Shown in pieces: positions 1 to 6,871 of a stretch of DNA of 8,010 nucleotides. A program made the translations under genes and the position numbers. The notes under the pieces were generated by a model that worked only from the letters and a program-made list of their open reading frames with translations, was not told the DNA's origin and made no database searches. Origin of the DNA: a bacterium (GTDB taxonomy: Bacteria > Bacteroidota > Ignavibacteria > Kapaibacteriales > UBA2268); the NCBI GenBank assembly GCA_030426865.1, contig JAUHXN010000125.1, positions 1-8,010 on the forward strand, in the 5' to 3' direction. How positions within the stretch are numbered: the first letter of the stretch is position 1; each line of letters starts with the position of its first letter.

Positions 1-232
1 TTTCTTGATTTATATAGTCTTTATGATAATAGAAAGCTTGGATTTCTTCTAGTTTCTTATGTTCATCTCTAGTTTTATTATGTAATGCCAATTTCGAAAT
101 TTCTTCTTCAATTAATTTCTCTTTTTCGATTCTTTTTCTAATAATTAACTGCAATTCCGTTTTGGCTTCTTCTGTTTTATCTGATCGTAAACGAAGGACA
201 GTATCTAGTTTGAAGTTGAATTTCTTAGCCAT
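1..232 (-). CDS. fliJ: Flagellar export protein FliJ, 5' part only (runs off the left edge)
   Basis: FliJ is a small coiled-coil protein of the flagellar type III export apparatus. It sits in the centre of the FliI hexamer and links it to the FlhA gate. The 77 complete codons visible start MAKKFNFKLDTVLRLRSDKT, the usual FliJ opening (F-x-F-x-L-x-x-V-L-x-x-R). A highly charged Lys/Glu-rich stretch with heptad-like Leu/Ile spacing follows, consistent with one long helix. No other fold is apparent. The ATG at 230-232 is chosen because a strong AGGAGG lies 6 nt upstream. It is the gene right after fliI, with only 10 bp between the fliI stop and this ATG, the classic position for fliJ. Family members are usually about 140-150 residues, so roughly half is missing. 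FliJ sequences diverge fast, so the call rests on the N-terminal motif plus position. Confidence 0.9.
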   Translation of the reverse strand, partial: MAKKFNFKLDTVLRLRSDKTEEAKTELQLIIRKRIEKEKLIEEEISKLALHNKTRDEHKKLEEIQAFYYHKDYINQE

Positions 233-238
233 AATAAT

Positions 239-244
239 CCTCCT
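239..244 (-). promoter_or_regulatory. fliJ Shine-Dalgarno sequence overlapping the fliI stop codon
   Basis: The minus strand reads AGGAGG with a 6-nt spacer (ATTATT) before the fliJ ATG. The first two bases of this element are also the last two bases of the fliI TAG stop (243-245). The overlap places a terminating FliI ribosome on the fliJ initiation site, favouring coupled translation. It is one of the strongest ribosome-binding sites in the operon. Confidence 0.85.
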
Positions 245-1565
245 AATTCGCCAACTTGATTAATCGATCAACAGTCTCATCGAATGAGATAAGCTCATTA
301 GTTGACTGCATTAAGAACTTATTTATAGCATCTATTTTGCTTATCGCTTTATCCGTCTCTGGGTTAGTACCTGCTTTGTAAGCTCCTACACTAATCAAAT
401 CTTCTGACTTTTTGTACGTGGCTAACATTCGCTGTAGTTCATAAGCTGATTGAGAATGTTCATTACTTATAACATCTCTCATTACCCTCGAAATACTACC
501 TAACACTTCTATTGCAGGATAATGACCACGTGCAGCTAATTCTCTAGAAAGCAAAATATGACCATCTAAAATACCACGCACAGTGTCTGAAACAGGTTCA
601 TTCATATCATCACCTTCTACAAGTACTGTATAGAGACCAGTAATAGAGCCGACAGCTGAAGTTCCAGCTCTTTCCATTAGCTTTTGAAGACCTGTAAACA
701 CTGATGGAGTGTATCCTTTACTAGTTGGAGGTTCACCTATAGTAAGACCAACTTCTCTTTGAGCCATAGCAAATCTCGTAGCCGAGTCCATCATCAACAT
801 AACATCTAGTCCTTCTTCTCTGAAATACTCAGCTATAGTAGTAGCTGTGAATGCAGATTTAACTCTGGTTAGTGGTGGGTCATCGCTCGATGATACTATC
901 ACTACCGATCGGCGGAGACCATCTTCTCCCAGATCTTTCTCAATGAATTCCCTAACTTCACGCCCTCTCTCTCCGATTAATGCTATCACATTAATGTCAG
1001 CAGTGGTATTACGTGCTATCATTCCTATTAGAGTAGATTTACCTACCCCTGAACCTGCAAATATACCAACTCTCTGACCTTTACCTACTGTGAGTAGACC
1101 GTCAATGGTCTTTACTCCCGTTGATATTGGTTCTTCTATTCTTTTTCTGAATAGTGGGTTTGGAGGTGTAGCGTATATAGATCTTCTCTCTGCCGTTACT
1201 ATATCACCTTTTCCGTCAATTGGATTGCCTAGTCCATCTAAAATTCTGCCTAGTAACTCTCGACCTACATTTATCTTGAGCTTTTCGCCAGTTGCAGTTA
1301 TTTGCATTCCGGGATATAAATTATCTGTTTCACCATAAACCATTGATAGGAGTTTGTTTCCATTTTTGAACCCTACTACTTCTGATTTACTAACTAGATT
1401 TCCTTGACTATCATTAAGATTACAGATCTCACCAACTGATACTTTAGGACCATTACTCTCTAGTACTAAACCAATCATTTGAGTAAGCTTCCCAGTTTTA
1501 GAAACAGTATCGAAAGAATTTATATCTTTTGATATTGTCTCAGTTATGTCAGTAAGGTTAAACAT
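243..1565 (-). CDS. fliI: Flagellum-specific export ATPase FliI
   Basis: FliI is the F1-beta-like ATPase that, with FliH and FliJ, delivers and unfolds substrates at the flagellar type III export gate on the cytoplasmic side of the membrane. The 440-residue length is normal. The N-terminal beta-barrel-like region spans about 25-100. The Walker A P-loop is AGSGVGKST (170-178, Lys176), the GERGREV block (198-204) carries the catalytic Glu199, and Walker B is VMLMMD ending at Asp260. GEPPTSKGYTPSVF (277-290) and the SISR segment (357-360, putative arginine finger Arg360) are typical of flagellar/type III ATPases rather than rotary ATP synthase beta subunits. The ATG lies inside the end of fliH, an 8-nt overlap that suggests translational coupling; GGAAG lies just upstream. 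All catalytic motifs are intact. Paralogous injectisome ATPases are similar, but the neighbours fix the flagellar assignment. Confidence 0.98.
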   Translation of the reverse strand: MFNLTDITETISKDINSFDTVSKTGKLTQMIGLVLESNGPKVSVGEICNLNDSQGNLVSKSEVVGFKNGNKLLSMVYGETDNLYPGMQITATGEKLKINVGRELLGRILDGLGNPIDGKGDIVTAERRSIYATPPNPLFRKRIEEPISTGVKTIDGLLTVGKGQRVGIFAGSGVGKSTLIGMIARNTTADINVIALIGERGREVREFIEKDLGEDGLRRSVVIVSSSDDPPLTRVKSAFTATTIAEYFREEGLDVMLMMDSATRFAMAQREVGLTIGEPPTSKGYTPSVFTGLQKLMERAGTSAVGSITGLYTVLVEGDDMNEPVSDTVRGILDGHILLSRELAARGHYPAIEVLGSISRVMRDVISNEHSQSAYELQRMLATYKKSEDLISVGAYKAGTNPETDKAISKIDAINKFLMQSTNELISFDETVDRLIKLAN

Positions 1566-2352
1566 CTTCTTCCGAATTCCCTTGTTCCAATTTTTTGATT
1601 GCTTCGTCGCGTTTCTTAATCTTAGTAGTTTGAAAACTTGTTTTTAGCTTTTTCATCATATTACTAAGCTCGTCAGCAATCCTAGCTTCTAAGCTTCCAG
1701 AATCAGTATCAATCAAACAGTCACTTAAATCTAATGTTTCATCTTCAATTAACTCAACATTTGATGATTCGAAATCTATCAATCGCTTATCTGTTTCTCT
1801 TATTTGATTTATTGTTTCCGGATTCAGTCTTATACTTATTATATTATTTTCTTTAGCTTCTTCTATAACTTTAGATATTCTTTGTTTTATTGAGTCAGTG
1901 TTGGTAAGAGATTCTGTACGCATTATGTGTAAAGCCACTTTCTCTGCTATATTAAGAACAGAATCATGGAGCTGATTGAGAAGATCATTATTCTTTTTTT
2001 CGAATTCCTGAATAACCCCTTCCATAGTACGCATCTTCTCAACGAAACTATTTATCTCGGCTCTAGCAACAGCCATCTCTGACATTTGACCTTCTTCAAA
2101 CCCTTTGTCATAAGACTTTTGGATTTCTTCTTGTGCTACTTCAATCGGAATAACTCCTTTCGGAATATTGTCCAAATTGATAGAAATTGGCTCCGAACTA
2201 TCTTCAATTACAAAGTGGTGAGTAATACAAGTTCGACCGATTTGATTATTTTTCTGAGTATTTTTTTGACGTATCTTTTCTTTGTCATAAAATCTTTCGA
2301 TTCTTAGTCTTTTACTATGTCTTCTCGGTATTTTAACTAGTACTTCTTGCAC
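1558..2352 (-). CDS. fliH: Flagellar assembly protein FliH (export ATPase regulator/stator)
   Basis: FliH dimerises, binds the N-terminus of FliI, restrains its ATPase activity and docks it to the export gate and C-ring. This 264-residue protein has a basic N-terminal 40 residues, a helical central part beginning with a GFEEG (84-88, GxxxG-type) segment, a long coiled-coil-like stretch (about 95-145), and a C-terminal E/V-ATPase-E-like domain ending in DSGSLEARIADEL (217-229), the conserved FliH C-terminal signature. The start is GTG (2350-2352). A TGA lies two codons upstream in frame and the first internal Met is at residue 90, so GTG is the only reasonable choice. Its Shine-Dalgarno is weak (GGTGA, about 3 nt spacing). 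There is no Trp anywhere, so the N-terminal Trp pair known from Salmonella FliH is absent. It lies 20 bp after fliG and overlaps fliI. Confidence 0.93.
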   Translation of the reverse strand: MQEVLVKIPRRHSKRLRIERFYDKEKIRQKNTQKNNQIGRTCITHHFVIEDSSEPISINLDNIPKGVIPIEVAQEEIQKSYDKGFEEGQMSEMAVARAEINSFVEKMRTMEGVIQEFEKKNNDLLNQLHDSVLNIAEKVALHIMRTESLTNTDSIKQRISKVIEEAKENNIISIRLNPETINQIRETDKRLIDFESSNVELIEDETLDLSDCLIDTDSGSLEARIADELSNMMKKLKTSFQTTKIKKRDEAIKKLEQGNSEEDV

Positions 2353-2372
2353 AATTCACCGTTTATTAGAGT

Positions 2373-3398
2373 TTATACGAATACGTCGTCGTTACCACGT
2401 CCGCCTATCATTATCTCTTCTTTCTCTTCAAGTTCTTTTATCTTATCTACGATTCTTGTTTGGGCTTCTTCTACTTCTTTTAGTTTAACCGGGCCCATAA
2501 ACTCAAGCTCTTCTTTGACCACATCGGCAGCACGTTCTGACATATTTTTGAAGATTTTTTCTTGTATTTCTTCGCTAGATATTTTCATAGATAGTGCCAA
2601 ATCACGTTTATCGATTTCGCGGAGCAATCTTTGGATTCCTCTATCATCAATTAAGATAATATCTTCGAATAAGAACATCAGACGTTTCACTTCTAGAGCA
2701 ACTTTCGGGTCGTGTTGTTCTAGATTTTCTATCATTTGCTTAGCAACTTGATTATTAACTTTATTGAGGATATTCGCAAGCATTTTAGAACCACCAGCAG
2801 AAGATACACTCTGAGTAAGTGTAGATGAAGCTATCTCATCTAGTACACTCTCTACTCTTCCTAATGATTCAGGAGATACTTTACCTAGAGTAGCAATTCT
2901 TAGTACTGTTTCCATTCTCAATTCATCATCAAATTCATTTAAGACAAGTGCTGATTGATCTGGATCAAGGTGCGAAAGTATAAGAGCTACAGTTTGTGGG
3001 TGCTCTTTTTTCAAGAAGTTAGCTAATTGCTCTGGGTCTGCTTTTTTCAGTACTGAGAAGCTCTTCACATTAGACATTAGTTTGATTTTGTCTGTAAGTT
3101 CTCTTGCTCTCTCAGGACCGTACGTTCTCTCTAATAATGATTGTGCATAGCCAATACCACCCTCTACATAAGCGCTCGATGTGCTCATTAGTTGGTAGAA
3201 CTCTGCTAATACCAAATCAATATCTTCTTGGTCTATACCTTTGAGTCTAGATATTTCTGTAGCTATAGACTCTACCTCTTTCATATCCATTCGTTGGAAA
3301 ACCTTAGCCGCTACATCAACATCTAGCGACATCAATAAAGCCGCAACTTTCTGCTTTCCATTCAATTTTTTTATTGCTATTTCTTCTGTTTCGCTCAT
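2373..3398 (-). CDS. fliG: Flagellar motor switch/rotor protein FliG
   Basis: FliG forms the upper C-ring, attaches to FliF through its N-domain and takes torque from the MotA stator through its C-domain. The 341 residues match the family (E. coli 331). Visible landmarks are the N-terminal domain (about 10-100), the EHPQ motif (132-135) in the middle domain, GGSKMLANILN (202-212), the MFLF motif (241-244), and the C-terminal torque helix. Aligned by eye to E. coli, the torque residues are Arg289 (R281), Glu296-Glu297 (D288-D289) and Lys305 (R297), with Lys272 at the K264 position. Charges are conserved throughout. The ATG has an excellent GGGAGG 7 nt upstream (3406-3411), just after the fliF TGA. 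The C-terminal tail IGGRGNDDVFV resembles the family's usual end. Confidence 0.98.
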   Translation of the reverse strand: MSETEEIAIKKLNGKQKVAALLMSLDVDVAAKVFQRMDMKEVESIATEISRLKGIDQEDIDLVLAEFYQLMSTSSAYVEGGIGYAQSLLERTYGPERARELTDKIKLMSNVKSFSVLKKADPEQLANFLKKEHPQTVALILSHLDPDQSALVLNEFDDELRMETVLRIATLGKVSPESLGRVESVLDEIASSTLTQSVSSAGGSKMLANILNKVNNQVAKQMIENLEQHDPKVALEVKRLMFLFEDIILIDDRGIQRLLREIDKRDLALSMKISSEEIQEKIFKNMSERAADVVKEELEFMGPVKLKEVEEAQTRIVDKIKELEEKEEIMIGGRGNDDVFV

Positions 3399-3414
3399 TG
3401 TATTACCTCCCAGC

Positions 3415-5220
3415 TCATTCTAAATGCAAGCTGCTATCAGAATTGCTCGCTGCGTAAGTTCTAATTAATTTTACTGCTTCTTCAGGATGATTAATCATGA
3501 ATTGCTCTATTTTCTTTTTGATTTCTAATTTCATCAATCTTTCTTCTGAAAGAGTCTCAAAATCATCGAGTACCATTTCACCTTGAGATCTAGTGTCCAG
3601 ACTTATATTCTGGCCTCTATCTGTTCCCATACTATTCATTGCTTCTTCTAACTCCAATTTCAAATTACGCCCTTCTAGCTTGGCTTGTTTTTCGCCATTT
3701 AGTAGCATTTGGTCTGGAACATCTGATGGCATAAACATCATCTCATCATCCAAATCAAGCTCATCTAATGACTGTCTGCCATTTGCTAAACTTTCGCTAA
3801 GAGAAGCGTCTGTCGGTAGAGATAAAGCTACTTTCATCTTCTCTTTCACAAAAGGAGAACGGATTAGTAGATACATTAATATACCTACTAATAACAACCC
3901 TACTAATATAAGGATTATTTTCTTATTATTTGGGTCGTCATACCACTCTACTGGCTCATTAAGGTCAAACTGGTCTAAAGTTAAAGTATGTTCGAACGGT
4001 ACATTGATAACTGATATTTGATCATTTCTAGTGGGGTCATAGCCAACAGCATTACGTACTATTTCTTCGAACTTTTGCATATCCTCATCTGAACGCGGAC
4101 TGTATTTTACTTCTTTTACGCCATTGTTATCAACTAATTCAGTAGTACCATTGATCATAGCAGCTATCGATAGCTTTTTGATGGCTCCTACTTCTTGGAT
4201 TATATGCTCTACACTATTCGAAATTTCATAATTTGTTAGACTATTGCCCTCGTTTTTGGCCATGTTTACGTAAGGGAAACTAAGTGAATCTGTAGTCTGA
4301 CTTTCATTATTTATAGTTTGTTCACTTCTAGCAACTTGACTTTCTGGGTCAAACGAAGTTAGTGTCTTCTCTATTCTTGTAAAATCTAATTCAGCATTTA
4401 CTTTTACTTTTGCATTACCTTCACCCAAAGCTCCAGCCATCAAGTCTTCTACTTTTGCCTGTAAGTATGATTCCACACTTTTTTGTTGATTGTGTTGAGC
4501 TTCTGTAACACCAGCTGCTGAGTTCACATCTACTATATCTTCAGAAAGTAATCTTCCTCGGTGGTCAGTCACTTTTACGTGGTCAGACTCCATTCCTTCT
4601 ATACTATTAGCAACTAAACTTTGGATACCTATTACACTATTTTGAGGTAAGCGGCGATTGTTATTCAAGTGAACCGTAACCGAAGCAGTTGGTGGCTTTT
4701 GGTCTTTAGTAAATAGAGCTGTTTCGGGTATAACTATATGCACTCTCGATTTTTCTACTTCATCAAATGAATTGATAGTACGCGAAAGTTCTCCCTCTAG
4801 AGCTCTTCTGTAATTAATTTTCTGTACGAACTCGGACATACCCAAATTAGTCTCGTCGAATATCTCGTATCCTACTCCTCCCTCACTTGGTATCCCCTTA
4901 GTGGCCAAAGCCATTCTAGCTTCGTTTACTTTATCTGCCTCTACTTTGATTATATCGCCAGTAGAACTGATTTCGTAATCTATATTGTTCTCGGTAAGAT
5001 ATTCAATAACTCCAGCAGCATCTGTATCATTCAAACCCTTGTAAAGAGTCTTCATATTACCAGAAGAAGCTGATGATATTATCATCACTATTACGATAAG
5101 TACAAGTGCAATTGCTCCAAATATACCAGCTTTCTGACCTGTATTCAGACCACTAGAGAACTGTTGGAATTGCCCAAGTGCATTATTATTTTTCTTTTTT
5201 TCTAATTGATTATCAGCCAT
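3415..5220 (-). CDS. fliF: Flagellar MS-ring protein FliF
   Basis: FliF builds the inner-membrane MS ring, the base of the basal body, which houses the export gate and carries FliG. The 601 residues include a short polar cytoplasmic N-terminus, transmembrane segment 1 (about 31-50), a periplasmic ring-building region (the YscJ/FliF-type domain, about 55-225, including RALEGELSRTI at 139-149 and VHIVIPE at 160-166), a second periplasmic region to about 425, transmembrane segment 2 (about 434-453) and a cytoplasmic tail. The last about 30 residues (IEQFMINHPEEAVKLIRTYA, 571-590) match the FliG-binding tail. The ATG at 5218-5220 has AAGG 7 nt upstream and lies 19 bp after fliE. It ends in TGA 16 bp before fliG, fitting the co-dependence of the two proteins. 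No truncation is seen. Confidence 0.98.
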   Translation of the reverse strand: MADNQLEKKKNNNALGQFQQFSSGLNTGQKAGIFGAIALVLIVIVMIISSASSGNMKTLYKGLNDTDAAGVIEYLTENNIDYEISSTGDIIKVEADKVNEARMALATKGIPSEGGVGYEIFDETNLGMSEFVQKINYRRALEGELSRTINSFDEVEKSRVHIVIPETALFTKDQKPPTASVTVHLNNNRRLPQNSVIGIQSLVANSIEGMESDHVKVTDHRGRLLSEDIVDVNSAAGVTEAQHNQQKSVESYLQAKVEDLMAGALGEGNAKVKVNAELDFTRIEKTLTSFDPESQVARSEQTINNESQTTDSLSFPYVNMAKNEGNSLTNYEISNSVEHIIQEVGAIKKLSIAAMINGTTELVDNNGVKEVKYSPRSDEDMQKFEEIVRNAVGYDPTRNDQISVINVPFEHTLTLDQFDLNEPVEWYDDPNNKKIILILVGLLLVGILMYLLIRSPFVKEKMKVALSLPTDASLSESLANGRQSLDELDLDDEMMFMPSDVPDQMLLNGEKQAKLEGRNLKLELEEAMNSMGTDRGQNISLDTRSQGEMVLDDFETLSEERLMKLEIKKKIEQFMINHPEEAVKLIRTYAASNSDSSLHLE

Positions 5221-5239
5221 ATTTTAACCTTAACTAATG

Positions 5240-5551
5240 TTACACCTGCATTCTGTTAACTTCTTTGTAAAGCTCGATTGCCTTATTACGCAACTCCATA
5301 AGTAACTCAAAGCTTGTTTTAGCTTTTTCGGCACTAATCATAACATCATGTATATCAACGGGCTCGCCTTTGATAAATGCTTCAGATTTTTCTTTTGATT
5401 CTAATTGGAGTGTATTGACATCGCTAACGAACTCACTAAGAGTGTCTGCGAATTTTACGTCGCTTTTACTACCAGCTTTGATAGTATTGGATTGATTTTG
5501 CGAATCAACTAAGGCAGATATACGCCCTGCTGCTGGTTCTATAGGTAACAT
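5240..5551 (-). CDS. fliE: Flagellar hook-basal body adaptor protein FliE
   Basis: FliE is the small exported protein that joins the MS ring to the proximal rod and is among the first substrates of the export gate. This 103-residue protein matches the usual length (about 100-110) and carries the family hallmarks: the GEPVDIHDVMISAEKA segment (62-77) and the C-terminal helix MELRNKAIELYKEVNRMQV (85-103). The first about 30 residues are polar and variable, as expected for an exported protein. The ATG (5549-5551) has GGAAG 6 nt upstream; that Shine-Dalgarno lies within a hairpin matching the CsrA consensus. It is preceded by a 56-nt non-coding gap, the longest inside the operon. Confidence 0.96.
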   Translation of the reverse strand: MLPIEPAAGRISALVDSQNQSNTIKAGSKSDVKFADTLSEFVSDVNTLQLESKEKSEAFIKGEPVDIHDVMISAEKAKTSFELLMELRNKAIELYKEVNRMQV

Positions 5552-5554
5552 AAT

Positions 5555-5567
5555 GTACTTCCGTGTA
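5555..5567 (-). promoter_or_regulatory. Candidate CsrA/RsmA binding site over the fliE ribosome-binding site
   Basis: The minus strand reads TACACGGAAGTAC. It contains ACACGGAAGT (5557-5566), an exact match to the CsrA/RsmA consensus A/U-CANGGANG-U/A. It can fold with a 3-bp stem (UAC/GUA) and a hexaloop ACGGAA that displays GGA. The GGAAG in this site is also the fliE Shine-Dalgarno, 6 nt before the ATG, so a bound CsrA dimer would block initiation. The match is seen in the sequence; the regulator is inferred. Confidence 0.5.
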
Positions 5568-5574
5568 ATTTATG

Positions 5575-5593
5575 AATAGTCATCCTGACTATT
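5575..5593 (-). promoter_or_regulatory. Perfect 8-bp hairpin with a GGA loop upstream of fliE
   Basis: The minus strand reads AATAGTCA-GGA-TGACTATT, a perfect 8-bp stem with a GGA triloop (or AGGAU loop if the top A-U pair opens). Its GGA lies 20 nt upstream of the GGA of the Shine-Dalgarno-overlapping site, close to the spacing CsrA favours when one dimer bridges two sites. It is not a convincing terminator: the stem has only two G-C pairs and no U-run follows. It might also be an mRNA processing or stability element. Confidence 0.5.
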
Positions 5594-5607
5594 TATATAC
5601 TCTTTTT

Positions 5608-5904
5608 CTAAACTTTCGCGTCTAACATAGTACCAAGAGCAAATGTTTTGCTCTGAACTTTACCGTTTCTATTGAAAACTACGTGCCTGTCTAGCGATGC
5701 AGTACTTTCAGGGAACATTTTCTTGAAGAAATTCTTCTCATTGTCCGAAAGTATAGTATCGGGTTGACTAACTTTATCGTTGAACTCAGCTAGTTTTTGC
5801 TTCTGTGGAGTTTGGGTCTTGTTAACCCTACTCTTAGATGCGATACCATCCGAGTCGTTATTATATATTCTTGTTATCTGGCTTTCGGTTGCATTTAATC
5901 TCAT
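5608..5904 (-). CDS. Small uncharacterised protein encoded between flgC and fliE
   Basis: I do not recognise this 98-residue protein. The first about 45 residues are polar and rich in Asn, Ser, Thr, Gln and Lys, probably disordered. The C-terminal half looks folded: an amphipathic helix LSDNEKNFFKKMFPES (52-67), a basic turn (LDRHVVFNRNGK, 71-82), then a final segment ending LGTMLDAKV. There is no signal peptide, membrane segment or cysteine. It starts 11 bp after the flgC stop, in the same direction and in the operon. The Shine-Dalgarno is weak (GGTAA), so it may be coupled to flgC. Many flgB-flgC-fliE operons have no gene here. Its position between two rod-building genes suggests a role in rod assembly, as a chaperone or accessory rod component, or regulation. 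The coding call is supported by tight spacing and a plausible folded end; the function is unknown. Confidence 0.8.
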   Translation of the reverse strand: MRLNATESQITRIYNNDSDGIASKSRVNKTQTPQKQKLAEFNDKVSQPDTILSDNEKNFFKKMFPESTASLDRHVVFNRNGKVQSKTFALGTMLDAKV

Positions 5905-5915
5905 AAATTACCGTA

Positions 5916-6401
5916 TTATATTTCCAAGGAATATCGGGCAAGATTTTTAGCTGCATCTACTACTTGTGCATTCGCTTGGAAAGCCCTTTGTGCAGAAATC
6001 ATCTCTACCATTTCAGTAACTATATTTATATCTGGCATCTGAACGTAACCATCGGGATTCGCATCCGGATGATTAGGGTCAAACACCATTCGAGGAGCCG
6101 AATTGTCTTTTACTGTTCTAGCTCTTAGCACTTCATCCTCGCCTTCCAATCCATTGTTGATTGCAGAGCCCGAATGACCAGCATTAGTTTTGTCCAATTG
6201 CAAAGTTGCATTCATGCTTTTTTCAAAAGGACTATCTTTGATATCACGCACTACTACTACTTCGCGTTTGTACGGCATACCGTCATCTGCTTTGGTAGTA
6301 TTAGCATTGGCTATGTTTCTAGCCACAGCAGATAGACGCAATCGCTGTACGCTCATGCCCTGTCCGCTAATATTAAAACTTGAAAATATATTCTCTGCCA
6401 T
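5916..6401 (-). CDS. flgC: Flagellar proximal rod protein FlgC
   Basis: FlgC is an exported axial protein that forms part of the proximal rod in the periplasm with FlgB, FlgF and FliE. The 161 residues contain the N-terminal rod-family motif NIANANT (29-35), preceded by a helix with SAVARN, and the C-terminal motif YVQMPDINIVTEMVEMISAQ (119-138) followed by RAFQANAQVVDAAKN, the classic FlgC end. The segment FDPNHPDANPDGY (107-119) is also typical. It is about 27 residues longer than Salmonella FlgC, with the extra length in the middle (about 55-100), the variable surface domain. The ATG lies 9 bp after the flgB stop. There is no real Shine-Dalgarno (only AAAAGA), so translation probably depends on coupling to flgB. 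Confidence 0.97.
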   Translation of the reverse strand: MAENIFSSFNISGQGMSVQRLRLSAVARNIANANTTKADDGMPYKREVVVVRDIKDSPFEKSMNATLQLDKTNAGHSGSAINNGLEGEDEVLRARTVKDNSAPRMVFDPNHPDANPDGYVQMPDINIVTEMVEMISAQRAFQANAQVVDAAKNLARYSLEI

Positions 6402-6410
6402 AATCTTTTA

Positions 6411-6833
6411 TTATGAATTAGTTCCTTTAATAGAACTAGATATTCCAGAAAAGTACTTATTGACCATTTTGGAAACTAGTCTAAATCTTATTTGATTTTC
6501 CGCAGATTCTGCCATCTCCTTGTCCAAATTGACATGGTTTTCTCCGCTGAAAAAAACTTCAGCTTCGGGAATATCTCGGTATTCCTTTTCCCCCACTGGC
6601 ACACCAGAATTCACTTTGCCCAACGGTATATGACCCGATTTGGTCTCAACCCCTTTGAGCACTACTTCTTCATTGTGAAACAACTCTTCGAACCTCACCC
6701 TCTCGGGTCTGTAGTTCGGAGTATCAGCATTGGCTATGTTCTTGGCAGTTGTCTGCTGTCTAAGTGCATAGGAATCCAAAGCTTTTGTCATCAATGGAAG
6801 TTTCTTATTAAATAGAAAATCCTTTACTAGCAT
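6411..6833 (-). CDS. flgB: Flagellar proximal rod protein FlgB
   Basis: FlgB is an exported axial protein of the proximal rod. The 140 residues show the rod-family N-terminal motif KNIANADTPNYRPERV (31-46) after an ALRQQTTA helix, the internal NHVNLDKEM segment (99-107, the usual N-x-V-x-L-D-x-E-M block), and a C-terminal helix ending KYFSGISSSIKG (126-137), needed for packing in the axial structure. It is the first gene of the operon. The ATG (6831-6833) has AGGA 7 nt upstream and the sigma-54 promoter start point would lie about 28 nt upstream, giving a short leader. The Shine-Dalgarno is inside a small hairpin loop. It is complete, of normal length for the family. Confidence 0.97.
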   Translation of the reverse strand: MLVKDFLFNKKLPLMTKALDSYALRQQTTAKNIANADTPNYRPERVRFEELFHNEEVVLKGVETKSGHIPLGKVNSGVPVGEKEYRDIPEAEVFFSGENHVNLDKEMAESAENQIRFRLVSKMVNKYFSGISSSIKGTNS

Positions 6834-6835
6834 CG

Positions 6836-6848
6836 TATCATCCTGATA
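6836..6848 (-). promoter_or_regulatory. flgB ribosome-binding site in a GGA-loop hairpin
   Basis: The minus strand reads TATCA-GGA-TGATA, a 5-bp stem whose triloop is the core of the flgB Shine-Dalgarno (AGGA, 6841-6844). The 9-mer TCAGGATGA is identical to the top of the hairpin upstream of fliE. The stem is weak, with one G-C pair. It resembles a CsrA site but lacks the N between CA and GGA of the strict consensus. Confidence 0.35.
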
Positions 6849-6871
6849 TTTTACTTGACAAAGAATAAGTC

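Noticed and set aside
847..1338. Two plus-strand open frames inside fliI
   Set aside because: Antisense shadows of a highly conserved ATPase; no ribosome-binding sites and no recognisable protein features. The same holds for plus-strand frames inside fliH, fliG, fliF, flgC and flgB.
1565..1577. TTC-GGAA-GAA mini hairpin just upstream of the fliI ATG
   Set aside because: It has a GGA loop like the CsrA-type sites but lies in fliH coding sequence, has a 3-bp stem and lacks the consensus flanks; probably chance in the GAA-rich fliH end.
5539..5583. Fourteen-codon upstream ORF on the minus strand overlapping the fliE start
   Set aside because: It begins at the ATG in the hairpin loop (GGATGACT) but has no properly spaced Shine-Dalgarno and its peptide looks random; better explained as part of the hairpin.
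5575..5593. Hairpin considered as a transcription terminator
   Set aside because: The stem is AT-rich with only two G-C pairs and no U-run follows; it is also inside an otherwise continuous operon.
6855..6860. Perfect TTGACA on the plus strand
   Set aside because: No -10 hexamer lies 15-19 bp downstream, and it would read into non-coding DNA. It falls in the region transcribed from the opposite strand.
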